In this document: positions 54,126 through 64,000 of the stretch, piece by piece
Numbering within the stretch: the stretch's first letter is position 1
How the letters are laid out: each line of letters begins with the position of its first letter
Assembly: GCF_018991925.1 (NCBI RefSeq)
Contig: NW_024735145.1
Coordinates: forward strand, 336,001 to 400,000
Source of the DNA: Homarus americanus
Taxonomy: Eukaryota > Arthropoda > Malacostraca > Decapoda > Nephropidae
Reading direction: 5' to 3'
DNA length: 64,000 nt
The notes under the pieces: generated by a model
Seen by the model: only the letters and a program-made list of their open reading frames with translations
Databases searched by the model: none
Told to the model about the DNA's origin: nothing
Program-made: the position numbers and the translations under genes

Positions 54126-54317
54126 GAGTGTTCAGGAGCTTCTGGTATCCCGGCCTTCGTGAGAGACACTTCCATGCATCAGGCCCTGGGAACACCTTAC
54201 CCGGAGAAGGTGCTGGAGAAGGGGGGGAGAGGTCGCTGGGGGGAGGAGAGAGTAGGGTGAAAGAGTAGTGATTGCAAAGGGAGAGAGAGAGAGAGAGAGT
54301 GAAGAAGCGTCCATTCT

Positions 54318-54585
54318 CATCTCCAGACGAACGACTGCCAGCCTCTCAAATAAATTCTCCACCACCAGACTAATGTTCGCCAGCCTTATAGCTCACGAGT
54401 AGTTAGCATTTTCCTATTAAGATACAAACACCGACTTTCCTTTCCCCACTTTTGAAGATGTATATCGCCAGACGAACATTCGCCAGCCTCTCAAGGATAG
54501 GCATTCTGACGATGTCTCCTTCGCAGTTGACGAGTGCCTCTCTTAAGTATAAACACAGGTTCCCCATTACAACTTCTGCACGACA
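54318..54585. repeat. ~145-bp diverged tandem duplication
   Basis: CCAGACGAACGACTGCCAGCCTCTCAA at about 54,325 recurs as CCAGACGAACATTCGCCAGCCTCTCAA at about 54,471. The downstream phrases AAGATACAAACACC and AAGTATAAACACAG also correspond. Confidence 0.55.
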
Positions 54586-54889
54586 AATTCATCTTGAGTT
54601 TTAGTATTCAACTCTGTCTGGGTAACTTGGGGCCAACCTCCCAGTTCTTGATGGTGCAAATTCTTTCGTTCTCTCTCTCTCTCTTTTCTCTCTCCATGTT
54701 TCTCTCTTTAGCTCTTTTTTCTCTATATATATCTCATTTTATCCCCTTCACACTCTCTCATTCTCTCTGTGTTTATCTGTCTGTTTTTCCTCTCTTTAAA
54801 CATGTTCTAGCTAACTCGTTCCTCTCACTTCACACCTCACCTCTTTCTACCATCACCCTCCTCACTTTCCTCAACTAACCTCTCTTTGG

Positions 54890-54916
54890 CACACACACAC
54901 ACACACACACACACAT
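54890..54916. repeat. (AC)n microsatellite
   Basis: A short pure tract. Confidence 0.93.
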
Positions 54917-55154
54917 ACATATTTGCGGTCAACACACAAGGCAGTGACACCTACACCTCTGGCACAGTGACACGGGGGGAGGTGGTGGGAGGTGAGGGGA
55001 GCACTGACCGGATGACAAGACGAGTGTAAACAAGAGAGGTCATGTCCACCCCACCTACACCTCCTTCACACGTCATGTAAACAAACTCCCGCAGGTCAGA
55101 TTTACTATCGTACCCAGGGATTGCTTTCACTCTTAAGGTCTTCCAGATGTTTCA

Positions 55155-56305
55155 TGGGTTAAACCTTTCACTTAATTGTAGACTCGTGGGTTAAACCTTT
55201 CACTTAATTGTAGACTCGTGGGTTAAACCTTTCACTTAATTGTAGACTCGTGGGTTAAACCTTTCACTTAATTGTAGACTCGTGGGTTAAACCTTTCACT
55301 TAATTGTAGACTCGTGGGTTAAACCTTTCACAATTGTAGACTCGTGGGTTAAACCTTTCACTTAATTGTAGACTCGTGGGTTAAACCTTTCACTTAATTG
55401 TAGACTCGTGGGTTAAACCTTTCACTTAATTGTAGATTCGTGGTTAAACCTTTCATAATTGTAGACTCGTGGGTTAAACCTTTCACTTAATTGTAGATTC
55501 GTGGGTTAAACCTTTCCTTAATTGTAGACTCGTGGGTTAAACCTTTCACTTAATTGTAGATTCGTGGGTTAAACCTTTCACTTAATTGTAGACTCGTGGG
55601 TTAAACCTTTCACTTAATTGTAGACTCGTGGGTTAAAACCTTTCACTTATTGTTGACTCGTGGGTTAAACCTTTCATTAATTGTAGACTCGTGGGTTAAA
55701 CCTTTCCTTATTGTAGATTCGTGGGTTAAACCATTCACTTAATTGTAGACTCGTGGGTTAAACCTTTCACTTAATTGTAGACTCGTGGGTTAAACCTTTC
55801 ACTTAATTGTAGACTCGTGGGTTAAACCTTTCCTTATTGTAGACTCGTGGGTTAAACCTTTCTTAATTGTAGATTCGTGGGTTAAACCATTCACTTAATT
55901 GTAGACTCGTGGTTAAACTTTCCTTAATTGTAGACTCAACCTTTCACTTAATTGTAGACTCGTGGGTTAAACCTTTCACTTAATTGTAGACTCGTGGGTT
56001 AAACCTTTCACTTAATTGTAGATTCGTGGGTTAAACCTTTCACTTTAATAGACTCGTGGGTTAAACCTTTCACTTAATTGTAGATTCGGGTTAAACCTTT
56101 CACTTAATTGTAGACCTGGTTAAACCTTTCACTTAATTAGATGTGGTTAAACCTTTCTAAGTAGACTCGTGGTAAACCTTCATTTAATCGTGGGTTAAAC
56201 CTTTCACTTAATTGTAGACTCGTGGGTTAAACCTTTCACTTAATTGTAGACTCGTGGGTTAAACCTTTCACTTAATTGTAGATTCGTGTTAAACCTTTCA
56301 CTTAA
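55155..56305. repeat. 32-bp minisatellite, the largest array in the window
   Basis: About 36 copies of GGGTTAAACCTTTCACTTAATTGTAGACTCGT. The left part is nearly uniform; the right third accumulates deletions (for example 56,090-56,190). A C/T variant (GACTCG/GATTCG) is distributed among units. Confidence 0.96.
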
Positions 56306-56649
56306 CTACAGGTATAGATGTAAGTACAGATATGATGAAGTATTAATCTAAAACTACAGTACAGGTATGAACATAATTAAAGATGCAGGTACAGTCAAAG
56401 GTCACTGTTCACTCTCAAACTAGATCACTGTTCACTATCAATAAATATCACTGTTCACTATCAATAAATATCACTAACATCAGCTCCACACCACCATTCA
56501 ATCACACAGGTGAGAAAGCCAATACACTTTCATTATGGCGCTACTGGGGGTTTTAGCGTTAGTATCATTATGGTGGCGCCGTTTGGTATGTAAATTACGC
56601 CAGCCATTGTAGGAAGATTGAGTACTTTATATACGAGAGAGCGAGGTAG

Positions 56650-56935
56650 GATTGATGGATTTGGCGTGGGGGGTGTGTGGGTGGGTGTGTGGGGTTGGGG
56701 TGTGTGTGTGTGTGTGTGGGTGTGGTGGTGTGGGGTGTGTGGGTGTGTGGGTGGGTGTGTGGGTGGGTGGGTGGGTGTGTGGGTGTGTGGGGTGTGTGGG
56801 TGTGTGTGTGTGTGGGTGGGTGTGTGTGTGTGTGTGTGTGGGTATGGGTGTGTGTGTGGGTGGGGTGTGTGGGTGTGTGAGTGGGGGTGGGTGGGTGGTG
56901 TGTGGGTAGGTGGGTGGGTGGTGTATGTGGGTGTG
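56650..56935. repeat. GGGTGTGT-rich tract
   Basis: Mixed (GT)n and GGTGGG runs on the plus strand. Frames on both strands (His/Thr/Pro or Gly/Val/Cys/Trp-rich) are artefacts. Confidence 0.93.
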
Positions 56936-57372
56936 TCGCCATTTAAATTCTCCAGATATTCCCCCAAATATTATTCTCACGTCTCAAGATATTCCTGAAA
57001 TACTACTCCCAGAGGTTCAAATATTGCTCAAATATTTCTCCCCCACGCTCCAGCCATGCTAAGGTAATACGCAACAACGTAGAAAATATCCCTTTATAAC
57101 CAGTAATACTCCTCGCTGAACAACCTAACCTAACCCAATTTATAATAATGGGTGCTACTTGTGTTGGGGAATGGCCGACACGAGATCCACCTAAGCGTGT
57201 ATGTGTTTAAGGTGTAGAAGCTGTCGCCAATGCAATAACTACACCCTAAGTTAACGAGTTGCATTATCCAGTGTCAAGGAATATTGAAAAAAGACCGGAC
57301 ATCTTACCAACTGCACTGGTTAACCCGAAACACGATCCGTAAATCTTTTAACATGTGGATATACGTATATGC

Positions 57373-57646
57373 TGTAGTGTAAACAAAGTGTGTATTATGT
57401 AGTGTAAACAAAGTGTGTATTATGTAGTGTAAACAAAGTGTGTATTATGTAGTGTAAACAAAGTGTGTATTATGCAGTGTAAACAAAGTGTGTATTATGT
57501 AGTGTAAACAAAGTGTGTATTATGTAGTGTAAACAAAGTGTGTATTATGTAGTGTAAACAAAGTGTGTAGTATGTAGTGTAAACAAAGTGTGTATTATGC
57601 AGTGTAAACAAAGTGTGTATTATGTAGTGTAAACAAAGTGTGTATA
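57373..57646. repeat. 25-bp minisatellite
   Basis: Eleven nearly identical copies of GTAGTGTAAACAAAGTGTGTATTAT. Confidence 0.96.
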
Positions 57647-57909
57647 GCTGTATAGTTAATTCAGGAACTCACCGACAGGAGCGCTGGTGTCGACCTCGCG
57701 GATGACGTCACAGGCTTACATCTTCCAAAATTTCCGTCAACTTAATCGAGTAAATTACACACTTCACTAAAACGTATATAAATCACAGTTTTATCACCTA
57801 TCGTATATAAAATGCTTGTCTAACACACGTCTATACTTTTCTATACAAGTTCATTATATTGGATTAGTTATAAAAGTTATAGGATGTAATTTAGAGGAAT
57901 TATTGTCAC

Positions 57910-57942
57910 CTGAGAAACGGACTGACACACACCGGCCTCCAT
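57910..57942 (-). CDS. Candidate minus-strand first coding exon
   Basis: Reading minus, ATGG at 57942 opens MEAGVCQSVSQ and reaches CAG|GTGACA. The context is GC-rich and CpG-containing. About 240 bases further along the minus strand lies a better donor (GTCG|GTGAGT, exon end 57,674), which might belong to an alternative first exon. No downstream exon is identified because the minisatellite begins at 57,646. Confidence 0.2.
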
Positions 57943-58592
57943 GATGGGCCGCGTCGTCCCGGTCACTTATGTCGGCTTTATGAAATTTACTATTATATTT
58001 TCATTGAGTTTCCAACCTTAAAATTATGTTTAAATAAATAAAATATTAAACAAATAAATTTAAAAATATTACCGGTCTTAAGATTTCAGTATAAATTAAT
58101 ATTCAAGACAACACCTATACGTCTTTCGAAAAATAACAACGAAACATTTTTATTTATTTCCTTTTCCTGGCAATATATACCAATCAGACATAATCCAAAA
58201 TTATCCCATGAATATTTAGTAGGATTAGGTAAAGTTAAGTTCAGGAAGTCTTGTTAAAAATATTAAAAGAGTTAGTTAACATTTTGCCAAAGCCATAAGT
58301 CAGCTGTTGAGGAGGAGACGCCAAGTAGAGCACAAGGAACAATCGTGTGAGTGATCTATTTCCTGTTAAATTATCAACACTAGTGACTTATTCAGTGTAA
58401 TATTTGAGATGATAATTCATATAAAACATCTAGATAAAACAAACAATTGAAAAAGACTTAGAAGAGTATTTAATTAAGGAAAATAAAGTGACAATCTCAA
58501 GTGAGGTGACGCCGCCATTTCACTTCTACCTTGTACTTGTATAAAAACAATTACTTACTTAACGAACCAGTGAGATAAGTGTTGTAAAGTGC

Positions 58593-58645
58593 ATGGTAAT
58601 CGAGCAACGTCACCAGCCGGTCGACTTCAACGGCGCCTGGAGTTA
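58593..58645 (+). CDS. Candidate first exon of an intracellular lipid/retinoid-binding protein
   Basis: ATG at 58593 opens MVIEQRHQPVDFNGAWS, followed by two bases and a consensus donor GTAAGT at 58646. The PVDFNGxW segment is the N-terminal signature of the CRBP/FABP family of 10-stranded lipid-binding proteins, where F, G and W are conserved. The family protein is about 130-135 aa, so most of it would lie in later exons; none is visible before the window end, which requires an intron longer than 5.3 kb. The first family intron usually lies later than here, which argues for caution. Confidence 0.4.
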
Positions 58646-58649
58646 GTAA

Positions 58650-59450
58650 GTCACAAACTTTATTAAGTAACGTTACTCTTTAGACCGTCCAACGATTTCA
58701 CTATTCCGTCCTAATTTTTGCTTCTATTGTCTGTAGGTGTTGTCTTATTAGGGAAATGATTTAGTGAAAGACCGCGACTTGGAATATGTTTATAAATAGG
58801 AAATAAGAGGAACCGTAGATATATATATTAAGTGAGAAAATTTTGTATTCCAGTGAACCTTTTATTGAGACCATGAACCTTATCAGTCTCCTCAACAGAA
58901 AACTTTTTTAACACCATCTCACATACTAAACACCGAAAAACATGAACAAGGTTAAACTTTTTATAGTTTTAGGATATTTAAAGGTTAGATTAGGTTTTGA
59001 AATGCTTGTTTAGGTTTTTATTTTACCCAATATTTTCCGTCTACTTCAAAGCCCCACCCACTTTGAACTTGTAATATCGTTGGTAATCTTATCAGTTAAA
59101 ATACTCGAACAAAATATTAATTTAAGCAAGTCAGTCGTCAGCGAGCCATGGGAGGGATAGTGATATGTTGCCGAATTCGTGGACGGATAAAAGAGTAACC
59201 TAACCTACTTTTTTATTTATGACTGTATATAATATCTCCTTTCATTACTTAAAATATCTATTATATACGTGTTAGTGTGAAATTTACTTCTGAAGGTAAG
59301 AACGTGTTAGACTATTTTTCACCATTATATATTATTTTCACGGGTAGTTATTTCTGTTAGCTGTGGTGATAAATATTTGTGTTTAGTGAGAATGGTGAGC
59401 GAGTTATTGTGTAGGTAGATGTTTATTGATACCTTTGGGTGATAAAAGGT
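58650..59450. other. Unique AT-rich sequence after the candidate exon
   Basis: No further exon is seen. It would be intron sequence if the lipid-binding-protein exon is real. Confidence 0.4.
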
Positions 59451-59456
59451 AAGGTG

Positions 59457-59652
59457 GTATTATTATTATTATTATGTAAGTTAAGGTGACGGCGATGTGT
59501 GTTTTATAGTATTGTTATTTGTTTTGTTATTGTTATTATTTTCGTTATTATTATTGTTATTTTTGCTATTATTATTATTATTATTATTATCATCTTGTTT
59601 TTGCTATTATTATTATTGTTATTATATTTTTTTATTGTTATTGTTATTATTA
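59457..59652. repeat. (TTA)n/(TTG)n-rich tract
   Basis: Mixed ATT/GTT trinucleotide runs. The Ile/Leu-rich frame is an artefact, not a membrane protein. Confidence 0.9.
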
Positions 59653-59759
59653 GTTTAAAGAGGAAGCATGAAGAGGAAAAATGAATTGAGGATTAAGTTA
59701 AAGCAGATTGAGGAAGTAAATTGATAATATACAATAATGATTGCAAAAAGGTTATACTG

Positions 59760-60060
59760 AGGCGACGTGAAGCAGAGAGGGGAAAGTAGGTGGGTGGGAA
59801 GCAGTGGCGGGGAAAGTAGTGGTGGGGAAGTAGAGGATATTAGTGGAAAAATAGTTGATGAAAGTATAGTGTGGAGGAAAGTAGTGGTGGAGGGTAATGG
59901 TGGGAAGGAAAGTGGTGGTGGGGAATAGTTGGGGTGAAGAAGTAAATGGCGAGGAAAGAAGTGGAGGAGGGAAGAAGGCCAAGTGGAAAAATAATGTGGG
60001 AAAGTATTGGGGGAGAGTAGTGGTGAGGAAAGGAGTAGGTGTTTAAGTTTAAAAGAAATT
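59760..60060. repeat. Degenerate GGGGAAAGTAGTGGTG repeat
   Basis: GGAAAGTAGTGGTGGGGAA-type units recur with many changes over about 300 bases. Confidence 0.75.
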
Positions 60061-60067
60061 GAGGAAT

Positions 60068-60150
<83 letters not shown>

Positions 60151-60160
60151 CACCCACACA

Positions 60161-60212
<52 letters not shown>
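60068..60212. repeat. (CA)n compound microsatellite
   Basis: About 145 bases, interrupted only by CCCCACCC and CC. The longest CA region in the window. Confidence 0.97.
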
Positions 60213-60217
<5 letters not shown>

Positions 60218-60354
60218 TAAAACATGCTTCCTCTCTCTTTCCTATAAATTAAAACGAGAGAGAGAGAGGAACGGAGGATCACACCAGGATGTAGGAGGAG
60301 GCTTGAGCGTGTCCACCGAGAGTGTCCGAAAATTAAGGAGGACCGACTGGTGGG

Positions 60355-60500
60355 TGAGAGGAGGAGGAGGAAGAAGAAGAATGCGAAGGAGAAGAAGAGT
60401 GTAGTAGTAATAGTAGTAGTTATAGAGAGAGAGAAGGGAGGTGAGAGAAGTCGTAAGGGAGAGAGGGGGAAGGGGGGAGGGTGATGGTGGGGGGAGGGGA
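60355..60500. repeat. Purine-rich tract
   Basis: GGAGGAAGAAG and GAGAGAGAAGGGAGG runs with (GTA)n at about 60,400-60,420. Confidence 0.75.
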
Positions 60501-60664
60501 GGGGGTTGGAGGTGGGTCTTGCCTCATGATAAAGTTTATGAGCGAGGCCTTAATGTGCACGTAAACACGGCCCCCCCCCCCCAGTGATGACACACACGTA
60601 CACAGACGTACACACACGTACACACATTTACACGTACATACACACAATATTACTACGACTAATA

Positions 60665-60825
60665 CTACAAAAAAACAACAACAACAACAACAACTACTAC
60701 TACTACTATCTCCACTACTAATAACATCAATACAGTACTACTTCTACTACTACTACTACTACTACGTCTACTAGTCTTACAACTTCCACTACTATAACAA
60801 CAACCACCACCACCACCACACACTT
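60665..60825. repeat. (AAC)n, (ACT)n and (ACC)n runs
   Basis: Successive trinucleotide tracts. A perfect CRE (TGACGTCA) lies just after, at about 60,825. Confidence 0.85.
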
Positions 60826-61069
60826 GACGTCATCACATATCAGCCAGCTACTACACCCACCTCCTGCTCTAGTACTTACGCCGCCAGTATGATGGGTGTA
60901 ATGTGTAGCACTTGCTCCACTACTACACCCTACCATCTACACCTTCCCTGTTACACCCTACCTCCTCCCTGTTACACTCTACCTTCTCCCTGCTACACCC
61001 TACCTTCTACACCCTCCCTGTTACACCCTGCTACACCCATCCCCCTTTGATTGAGAGTTGAGGGGATTA

Positions 61070-61300
61070 GGGTGAGGGGACAGTGAGGGGACAGTGAGGG
61101 AACAGTGAGAGGGCAGTGAGAGGACAGTGAGGGGTCAGTGAGGGGTCAGTGAGGGAACAGCGAGGGGTCAGTGAGAGGACAGTGAGGGGTCAGTGAGGGG
61201 TCAGTGAGGGAACAGTGAGGGGTCAGTGAGAGGTCAGTGAGGGAACAGTGAGGGGTCAGTGAGAGGTCAGTGAGGGGACAGTGAGAGGTCAGTGAGGGAA
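61070..61300. repeat. 10-bp minisatellite
   Basis: About 23 copies of CAGTGAGGGG with A/T and G/A variants that alternate in higher-order blocks of 20-40 bases. Confidence 0.93.
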
Positions 61301-61633
61301 GGTCTGGCCAGGCTTCATATAGAATTAATCGTGGGTACTGGACCAGTGTGTCTTCCCCTCACTCACTCTCCCCTCACTCTCCCTTACTCTCATTCACTCT
61401 CCCTTTCTCTCGCTCATTCTCCCTCACTCACTCCCTCCCAGTACGTCACCCTCCTTCCCCAACTCTCATCTCCCCTTCGTCTCCTCCCTTCACACACCCA
61501 CACCTACTTTTCATCTCCCTTTCATAACTCCCCTCTCCGTCACATCCTCTTGTCTCCCCTCTCGTCCTCACCCCATTCCCCTCACGCCCTCTCTATTCTC
61601 TCGTGGCACCTCTCCTCTCTCCCCGCTCTTTTT

Positions 61634-61788
<155 letters not shown>

Positions 61789-62464
61789 CCTTAGTTCCCC
61801 ACCTACTTCCTTCCCTCTTCCCCTCCCTTCCCCTCATTCATACACTAGTCCCCTACCCATCCCCCTCCCCCTCCCCCTCCCCTCACCATATCATACACAT
61901 AATACTGTAGTATATTGCGGTCATGGAAGAGAAAGGGGAAGGCCGAGCGGATTATTAGTTTTGCTCGTATGTGTGAGGGGGTGGAAGTAGTGGAGATAAT
62001 ATTATCTAGTAGTATATTTATGTATACCTGACTGGGATATGATGTGAGGTGGTGGTGGAGGGGGGGTGTTTACGATGGTGGTAGTGGTGGTTGTAATGGC
62101 AGTAATAACAACCATTAATCAAAACATTGGCTAATGACCCACGTGACCTCAACCACCATGACCCAATTACCTTCGCACATACACACACACACACGCCAAA
62201 ACTCCCTCGCTGAAAAGGACTCCCTCCTCTCTCTGTCTCCTTCCCTTCTCCCTCCCTCTCTCCCACCACCACCCTCACGCTACACCTCTTCTGCCCTTTG
62301 TGTGTGTGTGTGGGAAGGGGGTTAGGGGGCTCTCTGCATTGTTCCGGGGAGCCGTGCAACTTGCAAGGCCTTATCTCTAATGGGTGCTAATTGAATCGTT
62401 TTGTTGCAAGTGGTTTAGGGACAGGAAGGCCTGATCAACCCCCGGTAATTGTGTTGCAACTCTT

Positions 62465-62715
62465 GGGTGTGGAGGAGGAGAGGTGGTGTAGTGGTTGGAG
62501 GAGGAGGTGTAGTGGGGTGTTGGAAGAGGTGTAGTGGTTAGAGGAGGAGGTGTAGCGGTTGGAGGAGGAGGTGTAGTGGTTGAAGGAGGAGGTGTAGTGG
62601 GGTGTTGGAAGAGGTGTAGCGGTTGGAGGAGGAGGTGTAGTGGTTGAAGGAGGAGGTGTAGTGGGGTGTTGGAAGAGGTGTAGTGGTTGGAGGAGGTGTA
62701 GTGGGGTGTAAATTT
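62465..62715. repeat. ~20-bp GGAGGAGGTGTAGTGGTT minisatellite
   Basis: About twelve copies; groups of three form a higher-order unit of about 80 bases containing TGGGGTGTTGGAAGAGG. Confidence 0.9.
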
Positions 62716-63539
62716 GAAGGGAAATATCAGAGACGTTTCCAACCACACACACACACACACAGTATAAAAAACCTCCTGATGAAAAGAATATACTGTGTTA
62801 TAAAGTTACCATTCTCATGTAAATATGAGTAAAGGAGGCGGCGGCTCTCTTACACACCAACACCTTATGGTCAGGAACCTTCATACATATGCTTCTCCCT
62901 GGGCGCTGCAGAAGGCGTTGGAGGGGAGTCTTCTCTGACCGATGGGCCTCTTGAGGTGGTGAGGGGTGTCGTCTGGTCTAGGTCCCCCCCTCAAAATCTC
63001 TTAACCTCTTACTGGCGTATTTTGAGTCACTCGCATATTCTGAGTCACTCGCATAATGTATCTACTCGTGCCCTTATACCCCTCCTCATATCCTTACACT
63101 CGCATACTCACGCCCTCATATCCTTACGCCCTCATATCCTTACACTCACCCGCATACATACAATCTCATCCCTTCACGCCCTTACGCCTTACCGATCATG
63201 ATGTACGCCCACAAGTCGTCAAATCCATCTTCATCCACGCCCACGGTGACCAGATGGATCTCTCTCTCCTACTCACGCCCTCACCACCTGGACCTATTTT
63301 ACCACACGCCCACATTACTCCCACATTGACCATCACCCCCACCTCTCACGCTTACGTCACTCTGATCCATCTTCAACTACACCCACACCACGCCCATCAA
63401 GATACACGCCCACATTGAGCAGCGAGTGAGGTTGCAGTCCATCTCTCTGGCCAGGATCCCGAGAATATGGGGGAGTGGAGGTAGGCGAGGAGGTGGAGAG
63501 AGATGAGGCCACTACAGGGTTAATGGTTGCATGTACGGG

Positions 63540-63551
63540 GGTCGTTTTTAG

Positions 63552-63596
<45 letters not shown>

Positions 63597-63850
63597 TGAA
63601 GGTGTAGCTGTGTGTTGTGGAGAAAGTTTGCTTAGCTGTGGTGTGTGTGTGTGTGTGTGTCTGAAGGTGCTTAGCTGTGTTGTGGAGAGTTGCTTAGCTG
63701 TATGGTGTGTGTGTGTGTGTGTCTGAAGGTGCTTAGCTGTGTGTTGTTGTGGAGAAAGTTTGCTTAGCTGTGGTGTGTGTGTGTGTGTGTGTCTGAAGGT
63801 GCTTAGCTGTGTTGTAGAGAGAATTTGCTTAGCTGTGGTGTGTAAATGGG
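63540..63850. repeat. Composite (GT)n repeat with 50-120-bp higher-order unit
   Basis: The block (GT)n-CTGAAGGTGCTTAGCTGTG, then TTGTGGAGA and TTTGCTTAGCTGTG, is repeated about four times. The microsatellite has been duplicated together with its flank. Confidence 0.88.
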
Positions 63851-64000
63851 TGTGGGGGTGTGGATGGCTGTGGCTGTGGGTGTGTGGCTGTGATATAGAG
63901 AGGTGGATCGTTTTACCTTTACTTTAACTCATATGGTTTACCTTAGGGCGATATCTTGGACCCCCTTCAGTTTACGTTGATGATTATAACCTCAGATTGC

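Noticed and set aside
57941..58018. Plus-strand frame of 26 codons beginning MMGRVVPVTYVGF
   Set aside because: Too short, no splice donor and overlapped by the minus-strand candidate.

Overview
The window is nuclear DNA from an arthropod, most likely a decapod crustacean. The clues are two intron-containing genes of animal type, TTAGG/CCTAA tracts (the arthropod telomere unit), tRNA-derived SINE-like sequences, LINE and DNA-transposon remnants, and an extreme density of CA, GA and GGA microsatellites and minisatellites. Nothing prokaryotic is present: no operons, CRISPR arrays or rRNA.

Left part (1-13,300): mostly non-coding, transposon-derived sequence. It holds a weak two-exon coding candidate on the minus strand at the left edge, a compact promoter-like block with heat-shock-type elements plus a CRE and a TATA box (2,631-2,689), tRNA-Gly-derived sequence, a repeat-containing open exon split by a foldback MITE (4,307-5,177), a LINE endonuclease remnant (6,790-7,020), copies of two interspersed elements and a 28-bp minisatellite (10,757-11,425).

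Middle (13,331-29,480): two well-supported genes on the plus strand. The first is cytosolic aspartate aminotransferase (8 coding exons, 409 aa), with all catalytic residues visible and every splice phase consistent. The second is mitochondrial peptide chain release factor 1-like, mtRF1a/MTRF1L (8 coding exons, 462 aa), with its GGQ and PKT motifs. Between them lie a complete hAT-type element with target-site duplication (22,455-23,183) and a long-arm foldback MITE with duplicated flanks (23,788-24,116). The two genes are not a functional unit: one serves amino-acid and malate-aspartate metabolism, the other mitochondrial translation termination.

Right part (29,900-64,000): a gene-poor stretch of microsatellites, minisatellites and polypurine tracts. 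Almost all long open frames here are low-complexity artefacts. Exceptions worth a look are a LINE reverse-transcriptase 3' end with a conserved tail (36,335-36,805), a cluster of CRE palindromes (33,037-33,141), and a non-repetitive island at 57,650-58,700. That island carries a plausible first coding exon of a fatty-acid/retinoid-binding protein on the plus strand and a small start exon on the minus strand.

No clear new biological system was found. The most original observations are the nested and inverted transposon copies, the LINE tail family, the MITE-split repeat exon and the HSE/CRE/TATA block.
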